Shown in pieces: positions 54,320-64,000 of a DNA stretch of 64,000 nt (position 1 is its first letter; each line of letters opens with the position of its first letter). Source of the stretch: Tupaia tana (taxonomy: Eukaryota; Chordata; Mammalia; Scandentia; Tupaiidae); the NCBI GenBank assembly GCA_026018925.1, contig JAKSZU010000027.1, forward strand, positions 2,004,829 through 2,068,828, read 5' to 3'. A program made the position numbers and the translations under genes. A model generated the notes under the pieces. That model was not told the DNA's origin and made no database searches. It saw only the letters and a list, made by a program, of their open reading frames with translations.

Positions 54320-54558
54320 TTAGATTTTTGACATAGGGTGTGTGGTCTGTGTGCTTGCCGGAGAGATGCCGAGAGAGACAGAGAGTACTCACCCCCCATG
54401 GCCATAGCAGACCCCTACTCCTCCATTCTCCTCAGGATTTGGGGCATGTGTGCTGAAGCCCCGGCATGTTTTTCCCGCTGCCAGGTCCAGAACTTTAATA
54501 GTGGAGTTGGCCACGTGGGGTCCAGCCCCTTCCCAGCAGGCCACGTGCTGGCCTCCAA
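54320..54558 (-). mobile_element. SINE form A, diverged
   Basis: Antisense, GATTTTTGACATAGGGTG to CACGTGCTGGCCTCC. Confidence 0.75.
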
Positions 54559-54597
54559 AAACACTTGAATTGTTCAATGGAAATATTGATATATGTA

Positions 54598-54802
54598 GGG
54601 ACAAGCCACGGCGTGGTGGTCGGGGCAGCTGGATCCCATGTGGCCACGCCGCGATCCCTTCTCCTCCATTGTCCTCTCAGGATTTTGGACACACACACAC
54701 ACATGTACCCGGTGTGATCAAGCCGCCAGGTCTGAGACTTGAACTGTGGTCAACCATGTGGGAGTCCAGCACCTTAACCTCTACACCACGTGATAGCCCC
54801 TG
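54598..54802. mobile_element. Head-to-head SINE fusion
   Basis: First 50 bp are a plus-strand SINE head (GGGACAAGCCACGGCGTGG); from GGCCACGCCGCGATCCC on it is an antisense form A body ending at a second, antisense head (CACCACGTGATAGCCCC). Confidence 0.65.
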
Positions 54803-54946
54803 CTTTGTTTAATTCTTACCTAATAAACATTAGAATTTTTATTATATTTTAAATACAATTGGTTATAATGTTTACACAGTGGATCAGGAAAATAAGATAA
54901 ATGTGAGCAGAAAAAATTTTAAATTTATTTATCTACTTATTTATTT

Positions 54947-55202
54947 TTTGGAGAGGTTTTTGCTATAGGGCGTGTGCACTCACCAGAGAGACAGAGAGAG
55001 ACAGAGAGACAGAAAGCGAGAAATCACTCCCCAGGGGGGATGGTCACGCCGCAATCCCTTCTCCTCCATTCTCCTCTCGGGATCTTGGGCACGCACACAC
55101 ACGTGCCTGGCGTGAGTTTTAAGCCACTGGGTCCAGGACGCGAACCATGGTCGACTACGTGGGAGTTCAGCGACATAGCCATTACGCTAACTGCTGGTTC
55201 CC
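54947..55202 (-). mobile_element. SINE form A, full length
   Basis: Antisense near-consensus copy; AAATTTTAAATTTATTT target-site duplication at about 54,914 and 55,203. Confidence 0.93.
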
Positions 55203-55209
55203 AAATTTT

Positions 55210-56155
55210 AAATTTATTTTAGTAATTGAAATGTTCCCAGCAAATCACAATACTGGGATTGAATTAATGGACTCTTCCCACGCTGTATAGGATGGAGCTT
55301 CTCTACCTTTGTAAAGCGTACCACGGCAAATGTTCTCAGGGTCGTGTGGCCCAAACGGAAGCCTGCTTGCTGTGTACACTGCTGATGGTTTTAGAAAAAG
55401 GGGTGTGAAGGGCGTTTGGAAGGTAGCGCTTTAATTTCTAGGGGGAGACCAGATTAACCCGTCAGGACAATTTGCCAGTGTGTGAAGAGCGGCGTCCTTG
55501 CGGAGAGAGAAGGGGCGTCACAGAGGACGGTTTGTGCGACAGCAGGTGACAGCGCCATGATGTCGCTCTGTCCCTGACCAGACTTCTCATTTTTCTTGTT
55601 CCAGTTCATTCTGACAAGGATCTGCAGCCTAATTACTTTTTTTGGCCTGGCTTTAATTGAGGCCCTTTATCCCTGGCTTAAACTCAACATTACATAATTG
55701 TTTGCATTTTTTCTTTTTAACCCCTTCCGACAACTGCGTTCGTCAGTGAATTTCTACTAACGTTGAAAGCAAAAGGTATTCATTTCGCCATGGTTTGAAG
55801 ACTAAGTAACCTCGTCTAAAATCCGTTCTTCAGCAAGACTTGAAGTAGGCTTATGAAAATGTTATTAGCATACGCAAATCATTAATCATTTCTGAATTAT
55901 AATGCATTCAACCCAGACCACTTTATAAGCCTGGTTTTGGAAGTGAGGTAAGTGATTTGGGGGACACAATTTGAATGTTGAAGGGTAGTTTGCTTTACTG
56001 TATTAACCTCAGGCAAGTTTACAGTAACAGGGTTGCAGCTGCTTACATTTATCCTTTTCTCACATTTGCATCATGTACAGGAGTAATTTCTATTCACCAA
56101 TTACGCTCTGCTATTCAAGGTGGAATATTAGTGTTTGAGAGGCGGTGAGGTTTCA
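55210..56155. promoter_or_regulatory. Repeat-free block, candidate conserved noncoding element
   Basis: 55,600-56,140 carries many homeodomain and POU-like words: CCTAATTACTTT, ATTAGCATACGCAAATC, ATTAATCATTTC, GAATTATAATGCATTC, CCAATTACGC. There is no open frame and no repeat. Resemblance to developmental enhancers is an inference. Confidence 0.35.
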
Positions 56156-56159
56156 CATG

Positions 56160-56232
56160 AGAACAGTTGGCCTCGGAATCAGAGAACACTGGGCTCTAAT
56201 CCAGCCTCTGCTGTGGGATGAGTTACTTAACC
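56160..56232 (+). mobile_element. MIR fragment
   Basis: GAATCAGAGAACACTGGG, TCTGCTGTGGGATGAGTTAC + TTAACC, sense MIR; interrupted by the next SINE's T tract. Confidence 0.75.
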
Positions 56233-56233
56233 T

Positions 56234-56502
56234 TTTTTTTTTTTTTTTTTTTTTTAGGTTTTTGCCATAGGGTACATGCACTCACAGGAGAGAGACAAAG
56301 ATAGAAAAAGGAAAAATGAGAAACCACCTCCCCATGCGGACGGCCAAACCACAATCCCTTCTCCTCCTGGAACTTTGGGCACTCATGCATACGTGCCCAG
56401 CCTGATTTTTAAGCCACCAGGTTTGGGGCTCAAACCATGACGGGTCGTAGAGGAGTCCAGTGACATAAGCATCTCGGCCACCTGCTGGTTGCTCCACCTT
56501 TC
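56234..56502 (-). mobile_element. SINE form A
   Basis: Antisense copy with a T tract of about 20, TTTTTGCCATAGGGTAC to GGCCACCTGCTGGTTGC. Confidence 0.88.
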
Positions 56503-56529
56503 TGTCTCCAGTTTTCTCACCTTACGCAG

Positions 56530-56795
56530 CGGCCGGCAGAGGGCGCCGTGGTTACTGCTGGCTCCTACACAGCCAACCGCCTTTTCAGTCCTGGACCAGG
56601 TGGCTTGAAAATCATGCTAGGCAAGTGTGTGTGCTCAAAACCCCGGGAGGAGATCGGAGAAGGGACTGAGATGTAGCCATCCCCTCTCCCTCGGGGGATG
56701 ATTTCTCACTTTCTCTCTCATTGTCTCTGTCTCTTTCTCTCCCTCTGGTGAGCACATGCACCCTAAGGCAAAAACCTCATTAAAAAATAACAACA
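56530..56795 (+). mobile_element. SINE form A, older copy
   Basis: GCCGGCAGAGGGCGCCGTGG head; GCACCCTAAGGCAAAAACC end. Confidence 0.8.
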
Positions 56796-56809
56796 ACAAA
56801 ACCATAGGT

Positions 56810-57058
56810 ACTGGGCTAGCATATGGCATGGCTGTTGGACGTTGTTGAACTCCCACATGGCCGACTGTGGTTCAAGTCCCAGACCTGGTGGCCTGAAACT
56901 CACACACGGAGCGTGTGGGTGTGTGCACAACATCCTGAGAGAAGAAGGGATTGTGGCATGGCCATCAATCCTGGGGGTGATTCCTCGTTTTCTGTCTCTG
57001 TCTCTCTGGCAGGTGCATGCACCCTACAGCAAAAATTTCTTTAAAAAAATGAAAAAGT
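56810..57058 (+). mobile_element. SINE form A
   Basis: ATGGCATGGCTGTTGGACG head; GGTTCAAGTCCC; GCACCCTACAGCAAAAATT end. Confidence 0.85.
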
Positions 57059-57309
57059 AGGTACTATCACGTGTCTCGTGCGTGCTTTGACCTTATCCGC
57101 CAGTGAAGGTGCTGTGGATTAAGGACGCCCGAGCTAAAGTCCTCCACACTCGCCTCGTCTTCACCACCACACTCAGGCCCTTCGGTCGCTCGGTCTGGCT
57201 CTACGGGCATTGCATCAGGGCCCACAGCTCCTGGGATTAAAGACTAATAGGGTGGTGGAACGTCACATCTAAAAGGACTCAGACCATTTGGACCCTTCCC
57301 TGCTCTTTT

Positions 57310-57333
57310 TAATTCCAGAGGTTAACATGCACT

Positions 57334-57374
<41 letters not shown>

Positions 57375-57555
57375 ACCCCCCATAGAGCATGGTCATGCCA
57401 CGGTCCCTTTTGTCCATTTCTCCATGCCATCAGGGTTTGGGTTTGCATACACGCATGTGCCCAGCATGCATTTCAAGCCACTGCTCAGGACTTGATCTGC
57501 ACTGGACCACGGGGGACCTGGCTCATAAGATCGTGTTAATCACTGTGCGAGCAGC
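57310..57555 (-). mobile_element. Old SINE, family C, with (GA)n
   Basis: (GA)n at 57,338-57,370, then CCCATAGAGCATGGTCATG and AGGACTTGATCTGCACTGG. Confidence 0.6.
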
Positions 57556-57579
57556 CCTGCCCCCGCCCCTTACCTTTAC

Positions 57580-57690
57580 ATGTTATGAAAAGAACCTCCA
57601 AGAAACCATGACTCTTGTAAGATCCCAGAGCTAGTCGTGGGGCAGACAACCCAGACCTCTGTCTCCTGACTCCCAAGGGGTTACTTAACC
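57580..57690 (-). mobile_element. MIR fragment
   Basis: CAGAGCTAGTCGTGGGGCAG and CCTCTGTCTCCTGACTCCC, antisense MIR-like. Confidence 0.55.
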
Positions 57691-57729
57691 TAGGGCCGGG
57701 TCCATCTGCTGCTCCCACACAGCACGGCC

Positions 57730-59732
57730 AGCTCGGACGAGCTGATGCACGTGGAGGTCACAGTGGAGGTGTTCAGACGGGGTATGGCCTCAGGAATAGC
57801 TCGGACGAGCTGATGCACGTGGAGGTCACAGTGGAGGTGTTCAGACGGGGTATGGCCCCAGGAATAGCTCGGACGAGCTGATGCACGTGTAGGTCACAGT
57901 GGAGATGTTCAGACGGGGTATGGCCTCAGGAATAGCTCGGACGAGCTGATGCACGTGGAGGTCACAGTGGAGGTGTTCAGACGGGGTATGGCCCCAGGAA
58001 TAGCTCGGACGAGCTGATGCACGTGGAGGTCACAGTGGAGATGTTCAGACGGGGTATGGCCTCAGGAATAGCTCGGACGAGCTGATGCACGTGGAGGTCA
58101 CAGTGGAGGTGTTCAGACGGGGTATGGCCTCAGGGATAGCTCGGACGAGCTGATGCACGTGGAGGTCACAGTGGAGGTGTTCAGACGGGGTATGGCCTCA
58201 GGGATAGCTCGGACGAGCTGATGCACGTGGAGGTCACAGTGGAGATGTTCAGACGGGGTATGGCCTCAGGGATAGCTCGGACGAGCTGATGCACGTGGAG
58301 GTCACAGTGGAGGTGTTCAGACGGGGTATGGCCCCAGGAATAGCTCGGACGAGCTGATGCACGTGGAGGTCACAGTGGAGATGTTCAGACGGGGTATGGC
58401 CTCAGGGATAGCTCGGACGAGCTGGTGCACGTGGAGGTCACAGTGGAGATGTTCAGACGGGGTATGGCCCCAGGAATAGCTCGGACGAGCTGATGCACGT
58501 GGAGGTCACAGTGGAGATGTTCAGACGGGGTATGGCCTCAGGGATAGCTCGGACGAGCTGATGCACGTGGAGGTCACAGTGGAGGTGTTCAGACGGGGTA
58601 TGGCCCCAGGAATAGCTCGGACGAGCTGATGCACGTGGAGGTCACAGTGGAGGTGTTCAGACGGGGTATGGCCCCAGGAATAGCTCGGACGAGCTGATGC
58701 ACGTGGAGGTCACAGTGGAGGTGTTCAGACGGGGTATGGCCCCAGGAATAGCTCGGACGAGCTGATGCACGTGTAGGTCACAGTGGAGGTGTTCAGACGG
58801 GGTATGGCCCCAGGAATAGCTCGGACGAGCTGATGCACGTGTAGGTCACAGTGGAGGTGTTCAGACGGGGTATGGCCCCAGGAATAGCTCGGATGAGCTG
58901 ATGCACGTGTAGGTCACAGTGTAGGTCACAGTGGAGATGTTTAAACGGGTATGGCCTCAGGGATAGCTCGGACGAGCTGATGCACGTGGAGGTCACAGTG
59001 GAGATGTTCAGACGGGGTATGGCCTCAGGGATAGCTCGGACGAGCTGATGCACGTGTAGGTCACAGTGGAGGTGTTCAGACGGGGTATGGCCCCAGGAAT
59101 AGCTCGGACGAGCTGGTGCACGTGGAGGTCACAGTGGAGATGTTCAGACGGGGTATGGCCCCAGGAATAGCTCGGACGAGCTGATGCACGTGGAGGTCAC
59201 AGTGGAGATGTTTAAACGGGGTATGGCCCCAGGAATAGCTCGGACGAGCTGATGCACGTGGAGGTCACAGTGGAGATGTTTAAACGGGGTATGGCCCCAG
59301 GAATAGCTCGGACGAGCTGATGCACGTGTAGGTCACAGTGGAGGTGTTCAGACGGGGTATGGCCCCAGGGATAGCTCGGACGAGCTGATGCACGTGTAGG
59401 TCACAGTGGAGATGTTTAAACGGGGTATGGCCTCAGGGATAGCTCGGACGAGCTGATGCACGTGTAGGTCACAGTGGAGGTGTTCAGACGGGGTATGGCC
59501 CCAGGAATAGCTCGGACGAGCTGATGCACGTGGAGGTCACAGTGGAGGTGTTCAGACGGGGTATGGCCCCAGGAATAGCTCGGTCGAGCTGATGCACGTG
59601 TAGGTCACAGTGTAGGTCACAGTGGAGGTGTTCAGACGGGGTATGGCCCCAGGAATAGCTCGGACGAGCTGATGCACGTGTAGGTCACAGTGGAGGTGTT
59701 CAGACGGGCTATGGCCCCAGGAATAGCTTGCC
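57730..59732 (+). repeat. 68-bp minisatellite, 29 units
   Basis: Unit AGCTCGGACGAGCTGATG + CACGTGGAGGTCACAGTGG + AGGTGTTCAGACGGGG + TATGGCCTCAGGAAT. Variants: GGAGGTC/GTAGGTC, GAGGTG/GAGATG, TTCAGAC/TTTAAAC, CTCAGG/CCCAGG. Each unit keeps CACGTG and AGGTCA. Two units (near 58,910 and 59,600) carry the same internal 12-bp duplication. Confidence 0.97.
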
Positions 59733-59734
59733 CT

Positions 59735-60008
59735 GCTGAAGCTGCTGAGCTTTGAGGGTCAGAGGCAAATGGAGGCGCTAGATCTGACTCTCTCTCTGAT
59801 GCCATTCTAATAGCTCCTGAGTATCTTTTATAGCCTTAACATCTTCAAACTCGTTGGTAAAGGTCTCTCTCGATTATAGTCCACTTGAGCTGATGGCTGA
59901 GGTAACTAAGGAAATTGGCCTACACTTCACATTTACAAAATGCAAATCATTCCATAATTGCAACCCCTGAATTATAACCTCTGAGATAATGCCCAAGTTG
60001 ACTTCTTC
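59735..60008. other. Unique sequence
   Basis: Nothing recognised. Confidence 0.4.
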
Positions 60009-60011
60009 CTT

Positions 60012-60250
60012 TAGAGAGACTTTTGCTATAGAGCATGTGCGCTTGCCGAAGAGAGAGACAGAAAGCGAAAGGTCACCTCCCCGGGGGATGGCCGTGCCGC
60101 ACTCCCTCCACCTCCACTTACACTCAGGATTTAGGGCACACACGCACACACACCCAGTGTGAGTTTTAAGTCATAGGGTCCGGGACTCAAACCATGGATG
60201 ATGTGGGAGTCTAGGAACAACGTCACTGCTACGCCGTCTGCTGGTCCCGT
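60012..60250 (-). mobile_element. SINE form A
   Basis: Antisense, GACTTTTGCTATAGAGCATG to ACGCCGTCTGCTGGTCCC. Confidence 0.85.
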
Positions 60251-60254
60251 TGAC

Positions 60255-60415
60255 TTTCTTTTTTGTGATAACATGTGAGGAAGAGCGAGTGAGAGCCTAG
60301 ACACCTACCTGTGTGCCTGGCGTGTTCTCAAGCCAGCCCAGGGACTAGAACTTGCCGTGGCCACACGGCTCCAGCCGTGGCGGGCCCTTGCATTGCTGCT
60401 GCGCCACAGGAGCTG
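60255..60415 (-). mobile_element. Old SINE, family C
   Basis: Diverged antisense copy with GAGGAAGAGCGAGTGAG and CTGCGCCACAGGAGCTGTG. Confidence 0.45.
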
Positions 60416-60689
60416 TGCCTCAAACTGAGTTTAGCATAGCTGGCACATAGTAAGGCAAAAGGCAGAGTTTCTAAAGAAACACCAGAACGTATCTAGAAGA
60501 CGGAGGGTGGAGGGGTTTGAGACGCTTTCCGTTTTACTGTTTTCCGGCATCTCCGTGGGAAGCCAAACTCTCGGTATGCCGCGTATTGAAACAATTCTCG
60601 AGAGGACAGCCAGGGAAGACAGGTTGACTGCTGGGCATTTTTAGAATCTGAATCCCAGAAGAAGGAGCCTGGTAATGAACTAGAAGGCC

Positions 60690-60915
60690 ATTCTGTGGCC
60701 ATTCGGTGGCATGGTGGTGAAGGTGGCTGGGTTCCACACGGACAGACTGGTTCGAGTCCTGGACCTGGTGGCGTGAAGAACATGCTGGGCACACGTGCAT
60801 GCATGCCCAAAGCCTGAGAAGAGAATGGAGAGAGGACGTGGGTGGCCTCCCCTCTGGAGTGCTCTCTCTCTCCCTGTCCAGGGAGCACACCTGCCCTCTA
60901 GCAAACCTTACACCA
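60690..60915 (+). mobile_element. SINE form A, older copy
   Basis: CGGTGGCATGGTGGTGAAGG head, GGTTCGAGTCCTGG B box, CTGCCCTCTAGCAAACC end. Confidence 0.8.
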
Positions 60916-61165
60916 ATAATACCAGGAGCGTTCGGGCTGGCTGCTAGGCCGAAGCCGGAGATGGGGTGTGGACAGCGGGGACCTGGGAAGCCATTGCAGT
61001 GTAGGAGGGAAAGGCAGGAGTGAAAGCGGAGGCGGAGACTCTGGTCCCAGCTGCGCTGCAGCGTCCCAGGCCTCTCGGTCTGGTGAGGGGCTAAAAGCAG
61101 CAGGTCTGGTCTGAATAAAGGAAGGTCATGCCCTCTGAACGCTGGAAGGTAAGCGCCACCTGTGA

Positions 61166-61694
61166 ACCCCAGGGTGGTCTGGACAGGTGACAGGGAGCCC
61201 CAGGGTGGTCTGGACAGGTGACAGTGAACCCCAGGGTGGTCTGGACAGGTGACAGTGAGCCCCAGGGTGGTCTGGACAGGTGACAGTGAACCCCAGGGTG
61301 GTCTGGACAGGTGACAGTGAGCCCCAGGGTGGTCTGGACAGGTGACAGTGAACCCCAGGGTGGTCTGGACAGGTGACAGTGAACCCCAGGGTGGTCTGGA
61401 CAGGTGACAGTGAACCCCAGGGTGGTCTGGACAGGTGACAGTGAACCCCAGGGTGGTCTGGACAGGTGACAGTGAACCCCAGGGTGGTCTGGACAGGTGA
61501 CAGGGAGCCCCAGGGTGGTCTGGACAGGTGACAGGGAGCCCCAGGGTGGTCTGGACAGGTGACAGGGAGCCCCAGGGTGGTCTGGACAGGTGACAGGGAG
61601 CCCCAGGGTGGTCTGGACAGGTGACAGGGAGCCCCAGGGTGGTCTGGACAGGTGACAGTGAGCCCCAGGGTGGTCTGGACAGGTGACAGGGAGC
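61166..61694 (+). repeat. 31-bp minisatellite, 17 units
   Basis: Unit CCCCAGGGTGGTCTGGAC + AGGTGACAGTGA(A/G), with GTGAA, GTGAG and GGGAG variants at the junction. The minus strand is open in more than one frame, giving an apparent 31-residue repeat (three units per period); not a gene. Confidence 0.97.
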
Positions 61695-61764
61695 CGGGCA
61701 CCAAAACCTCCCGTCCACCCCCCTCCACGGTCGACATCTGGTGGAGTTACTGAGTCACAGCGAG

Positions 61765-61950
61765 CTCTTCGACCATGCTGGCGGGGTCGTCTATGTGGGT
61801 TTCTGCTTGGTGCATGTGTGCGTGCCCAAAATCCAGGAGGAAAACGGAGGAGAAGGGACTGTGGTGAGGCCACACCCAGAGGGTACACTTTCCCTCTCAC
61901 TGTGTCCCAGGCGAGCACACACGCCCTATGGTAAAAATCTAGAAAGAAAC
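61765..61950 (+). mobile_element. SINE form A, 5'-truncated
   Basis: Body from about GTGTGCGTGCCCAAAATCC to CACGCCCTATGGTAAAAAT. Confidence 0.8.
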
Positions 61951-61954
61951 AATT

Positions 61955-62255
61955 TCTAGATTTCTAGAAAGAAAGGAAGGGAGGGAGGGAGGGTAATGGT
62001 AAGAGATTACAGCCAAAATTGTCAAAAGACAATTCAAAGAAAAGAGAATTATACAAGGGAATAAATACTTCTGAAATAAATTTCCAAATAGATCTATCCA
62101 CAAAGGACCTACCCCTCTGTCTGTGCAGTGATCAGCCGCATTTAACTCCGTACAATTAGTTTGCACATCTCTGGACAGGAATCACTTGCCAATTTTCTAC
62201 AACTATTGGAATTATTTTTTGGAAAAAACTTGAAGACATGAAAGGAAGAGCTGAC
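61955..62255. other. Unique sequence
   Basis: AT-rich; starts with (GAAG/GGAG)n at about 61,970-61,995. Confidence 0.4.
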
Positions 62256-62258
62256 CTG

Positions 62259-62517
62259 CATGGCGAGGGGGCAAGGCCCCAGCGTGCAGAGCCTGCATGG
62301 CGAGGGGGCGAGGCCCCAGCGTGCAGGGCCTGCATGGCGAGGGGGCGAGGCTGCAGTGTGGAGGGCCTGCATGGCGAGGGGGCAAGGCCCCAGCGTGCAG
62401 AGCCTGCATGGCGAGGGGGCGAGGCCGCAGTGTGCAGAGCCTACATGGCGAGGGGTCGAGGCCCCAGCGTGCAGGGCCTGCATGGCGAGGGGGCGAGGCC
62501 CCAGCGTGCAGAGCCTG
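62259..62517 (+). repeat. 37-bp minisatellite, 7 units
   Basis: Unit CATGGCGAGGGGGCGAGG + CCCCAGCGTGCAGGGCCTG with CCCCAGCG/CTGCAGTG/CCGCAGTG variants; very CpG- and G-rich. Confidence 0.96.
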
Positions 62518-62519
62518 CT

Positions 62520-62843
62520 CCTGCCTTCTCTGAGCACATTGGCCGCACACGTAGATTCAGCACTAGGTGGCCTGAGGAAACACACGCGCAAGTTTGTTTT
62601 AAGCCCCGAAAACTCAAGTTTTCAAATGCTAATTTAAAATGTAAAATGTGAGAGTGCAAATTGACTTCAAGTTATCTGTTTGAAAAAAGCCTGAAGTTAT
62701 ATAAGAATGGTCCTTTTTTGTAGATTCTTAGCCACAAGTCAGCAAGAGGGATTTTTTTTTCAGTTTATAGTTTCATTTTTATTTCAAATCATGATTTTTG
62801 GTGTACATATAATCCATGTGTGTATTTGTAGGATACAGTATGG
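62520..62843. other. Unique sequence
   Basis: Nothing recognised. Confidence 0.4.
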
Positions 62844-62844
62844 G

Positions 62845-63063
62845 CTTTTTTTGTTTTTTCATTGCCTGAGGGCTTGTGCGCTCACCAGAGAGAGAGAGCG
62901 AGGGCGGGGGAGCGAGCACACCCGGGGTGTGGCCGTTCTGTAACACCCCTCCGTGGCGTGTGCACAGGGGCCACAGTGCTGCTCCCGCTGCCAGGGCTGA
63001 GACTCACCGGTGGACCCTGGGGACCAGCTCCTTCGGCCACTAGAGTGCAAGGCTGGCCCCACA
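62845..63063 (-). mobile_element. Old SINE, family C or form A, diverged
   Basis: Antisense, TTGCCTGAGGGCTTGTGC to AGAGTGCAAGGCTGGCCCC. Confidence 0.55.
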
Positions 63064-63084
63064 GGGTAGCTTTCCTTCTGTGTT

Positions 63085-63270
63085 TTAGATTTTGCTTTAT
63101 GGTCTGCCTGCATAGAGAGAGACAGAGAGAGAGAACGCACCCCCTCCCCCGGGGTGGCCACGCTGCAACCCCTTCACTCACGTGTGTTTCACGGGTTTCT
63201 CCAGCCGCATCTGGGACTCGAGCCGTCACACGGGATCCAGCTTCCTTCACTACCGATGCCCGCTGGCCGT
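63085..63270 (-). mobile_element. Old SINE, diverged
   Basis: Antisense, GATTTTGCTTTATGGTCTGC to CTACCGATGCCCGCTGGCC. Confidence 0.6.
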
Positions 63271-63274
63271 GCGG

Positions 63275-64000
63275 TTTCTAAAGGCACGTGTAGGTGTGTT
63301 TCCAGGGCATAGCGATCACGTCGGGAAAGGTCATGCCACCGTCAGCCTGCACGGTACATCTAGTCGGGCACGCGTTCATACCACTCGTTGTTTCTGTTTT
63401 TGTTTTGATGTAGGGAACTGCTCGGATTTTTAACTCTGCTCCGATACCCTGAGGAAAGATACACTGGAAGAGATAGCCAGGCCTTCCACACAGCCCGCAG
63501 CCGCACGCGCTGGCCTGGCTAGGAACTCTGTCTCAGTTGCGAGGACTCCTCTGTGAGAGGTGCTGAGTGGCCTTCCGACGGAGCTGCAAGACGTCGCTCA
63601 TGGTCGTCTGTGTTGTTCAGTCCCCGCCTCTGGCAGCAGCAGACCAGCTGTGACCCTGAGCCCGGAGGAAGGCAGGAGCCCTCAGTCTCACGGGGGCCAG
63701 GCTTCACTGACAGCACGCCACTGCCCGGGAAGAACTGCCCGAGTCGGTCGATAAGGGAAATTAAACTGCGTCGGTCAAGGACTGGACGCAGCCATTCCGC
63801 CTCCTGAAAATCCATTAGACAAAAGCGGAGGAACGTTATTTAAAAGCTGCGATATTTAATTGCCAGTGCCTTTGTACTCAAGTGCTTTACTGCTGCTACA
63901 CGATGTGGAGAAAATAATAAAATCTCCCATCCTCGGCAACATTACTTTGCCCAAAAAACCAGCTCCAAACATAGTAGTAGTGTATTTTTAAAGGCCCACT
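63275..64000. promoter_or_regulatory. Repeat-free block, candidate conserved noncoding element at its right end
   Basis: 63,800-64,000 is repeat-free and AT-balanced (GATATTTAATTGCCAGTGCC, CTCAAGTGCTTTACTGC, GAAAATAATAAAATC), of the texture seen in conserved noncoding DNA. No open frame. Confidence 0.3.

Noticed and set aside
60534-61918. Apparent proteins with a 31-residue repeat on the minus strand
   Set aside because: They are translations of the 31-bp array in successive frames plus flanking SINE sequence.

Overview
The window looks like nuclear DNA of a placental mammal. It has one GC-rich CpG-island promoter, very sparse coding potential, ancient mammal-wide repeats (MIR, MER5A-like, L1M, MLT1-like LTRs) and about 70 copies of a lineage-specific tRNA-headed SINE set. 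The commonest SINE shares a tRNA-like head (A box like TAGCGTAATGG, B box like GGTTCGAGTCC) with two alternative bodies. Form A is a body of about 260 bp ending in CGCCCTATAGC plus poly(A). Form B is about 180 bp, with a CT-rich middle and an AAATTAAAATAAATAAA-like tail. One further element joins a tRNA-like head to a 7SL/Alu-like body, an arrangement known from treeshrew Tu and rodent B4 SINEs. This hints at Euarchontoglires (for example a colugo or treeshrew), but the species is not resolved from sequence alone.

Layout. 1-3.3 kb: SINE-rich flank and probable first intron of a minus-strand gene. 3.4-5.2 kb: CpG island with facing ETS sites and an NRF1-like site, and a minus-strand first coding exon (MEDE, then a strong GTAAGG donor), so that gene runs out of the window to the left. 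5.3-27 kb: intergenic or intronic DNA packed with SINEs, a 179-bp triplication, a mariner-like MITE, a MER5A-like element and an LTR-like repeat split by a SINE. 27.6-30.2 kb: a 60-unit, 42-bp G-rich minisatellite. 32.2-33.9 kb: a 35/36-bp minisatellite of about 47 units. 34.2-34.9 kb: two candidate minus-strand coding exons of an unidentified gene. 37.9-38.5 kb: a SINE whose body has expanded into a VNTR. 39-50 kb: L1M and MLT1-like fossils, SINEs, short duplications and a 230-bp pyrimidine tract. 50.7-51.1 kb: a 44-bp array. 55.2-56.15 kb and 63.3-64.0 kb: repeat-free, homeobox-site-rich DNA that resembles conserved noncoding elements. 57.7-59.7 kb: a 29-unit, 68-bp array with an E-box in every unit. 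61.2-61.7 and 62.26-62.5 kb: 31-bp and 37-bp arrays.

There is no operon-like organisation and no complete gene. The notable content is the density and variety of tandem arrays (nine clear ones in 64 kb, together about 8 kb), the layered SINE insertions with readable target-site duplications, and the small amount of gene sequence on the minus strand. Very long open frames across the arrays and the CpG island are by-products of repeat period or base composition, not genes.
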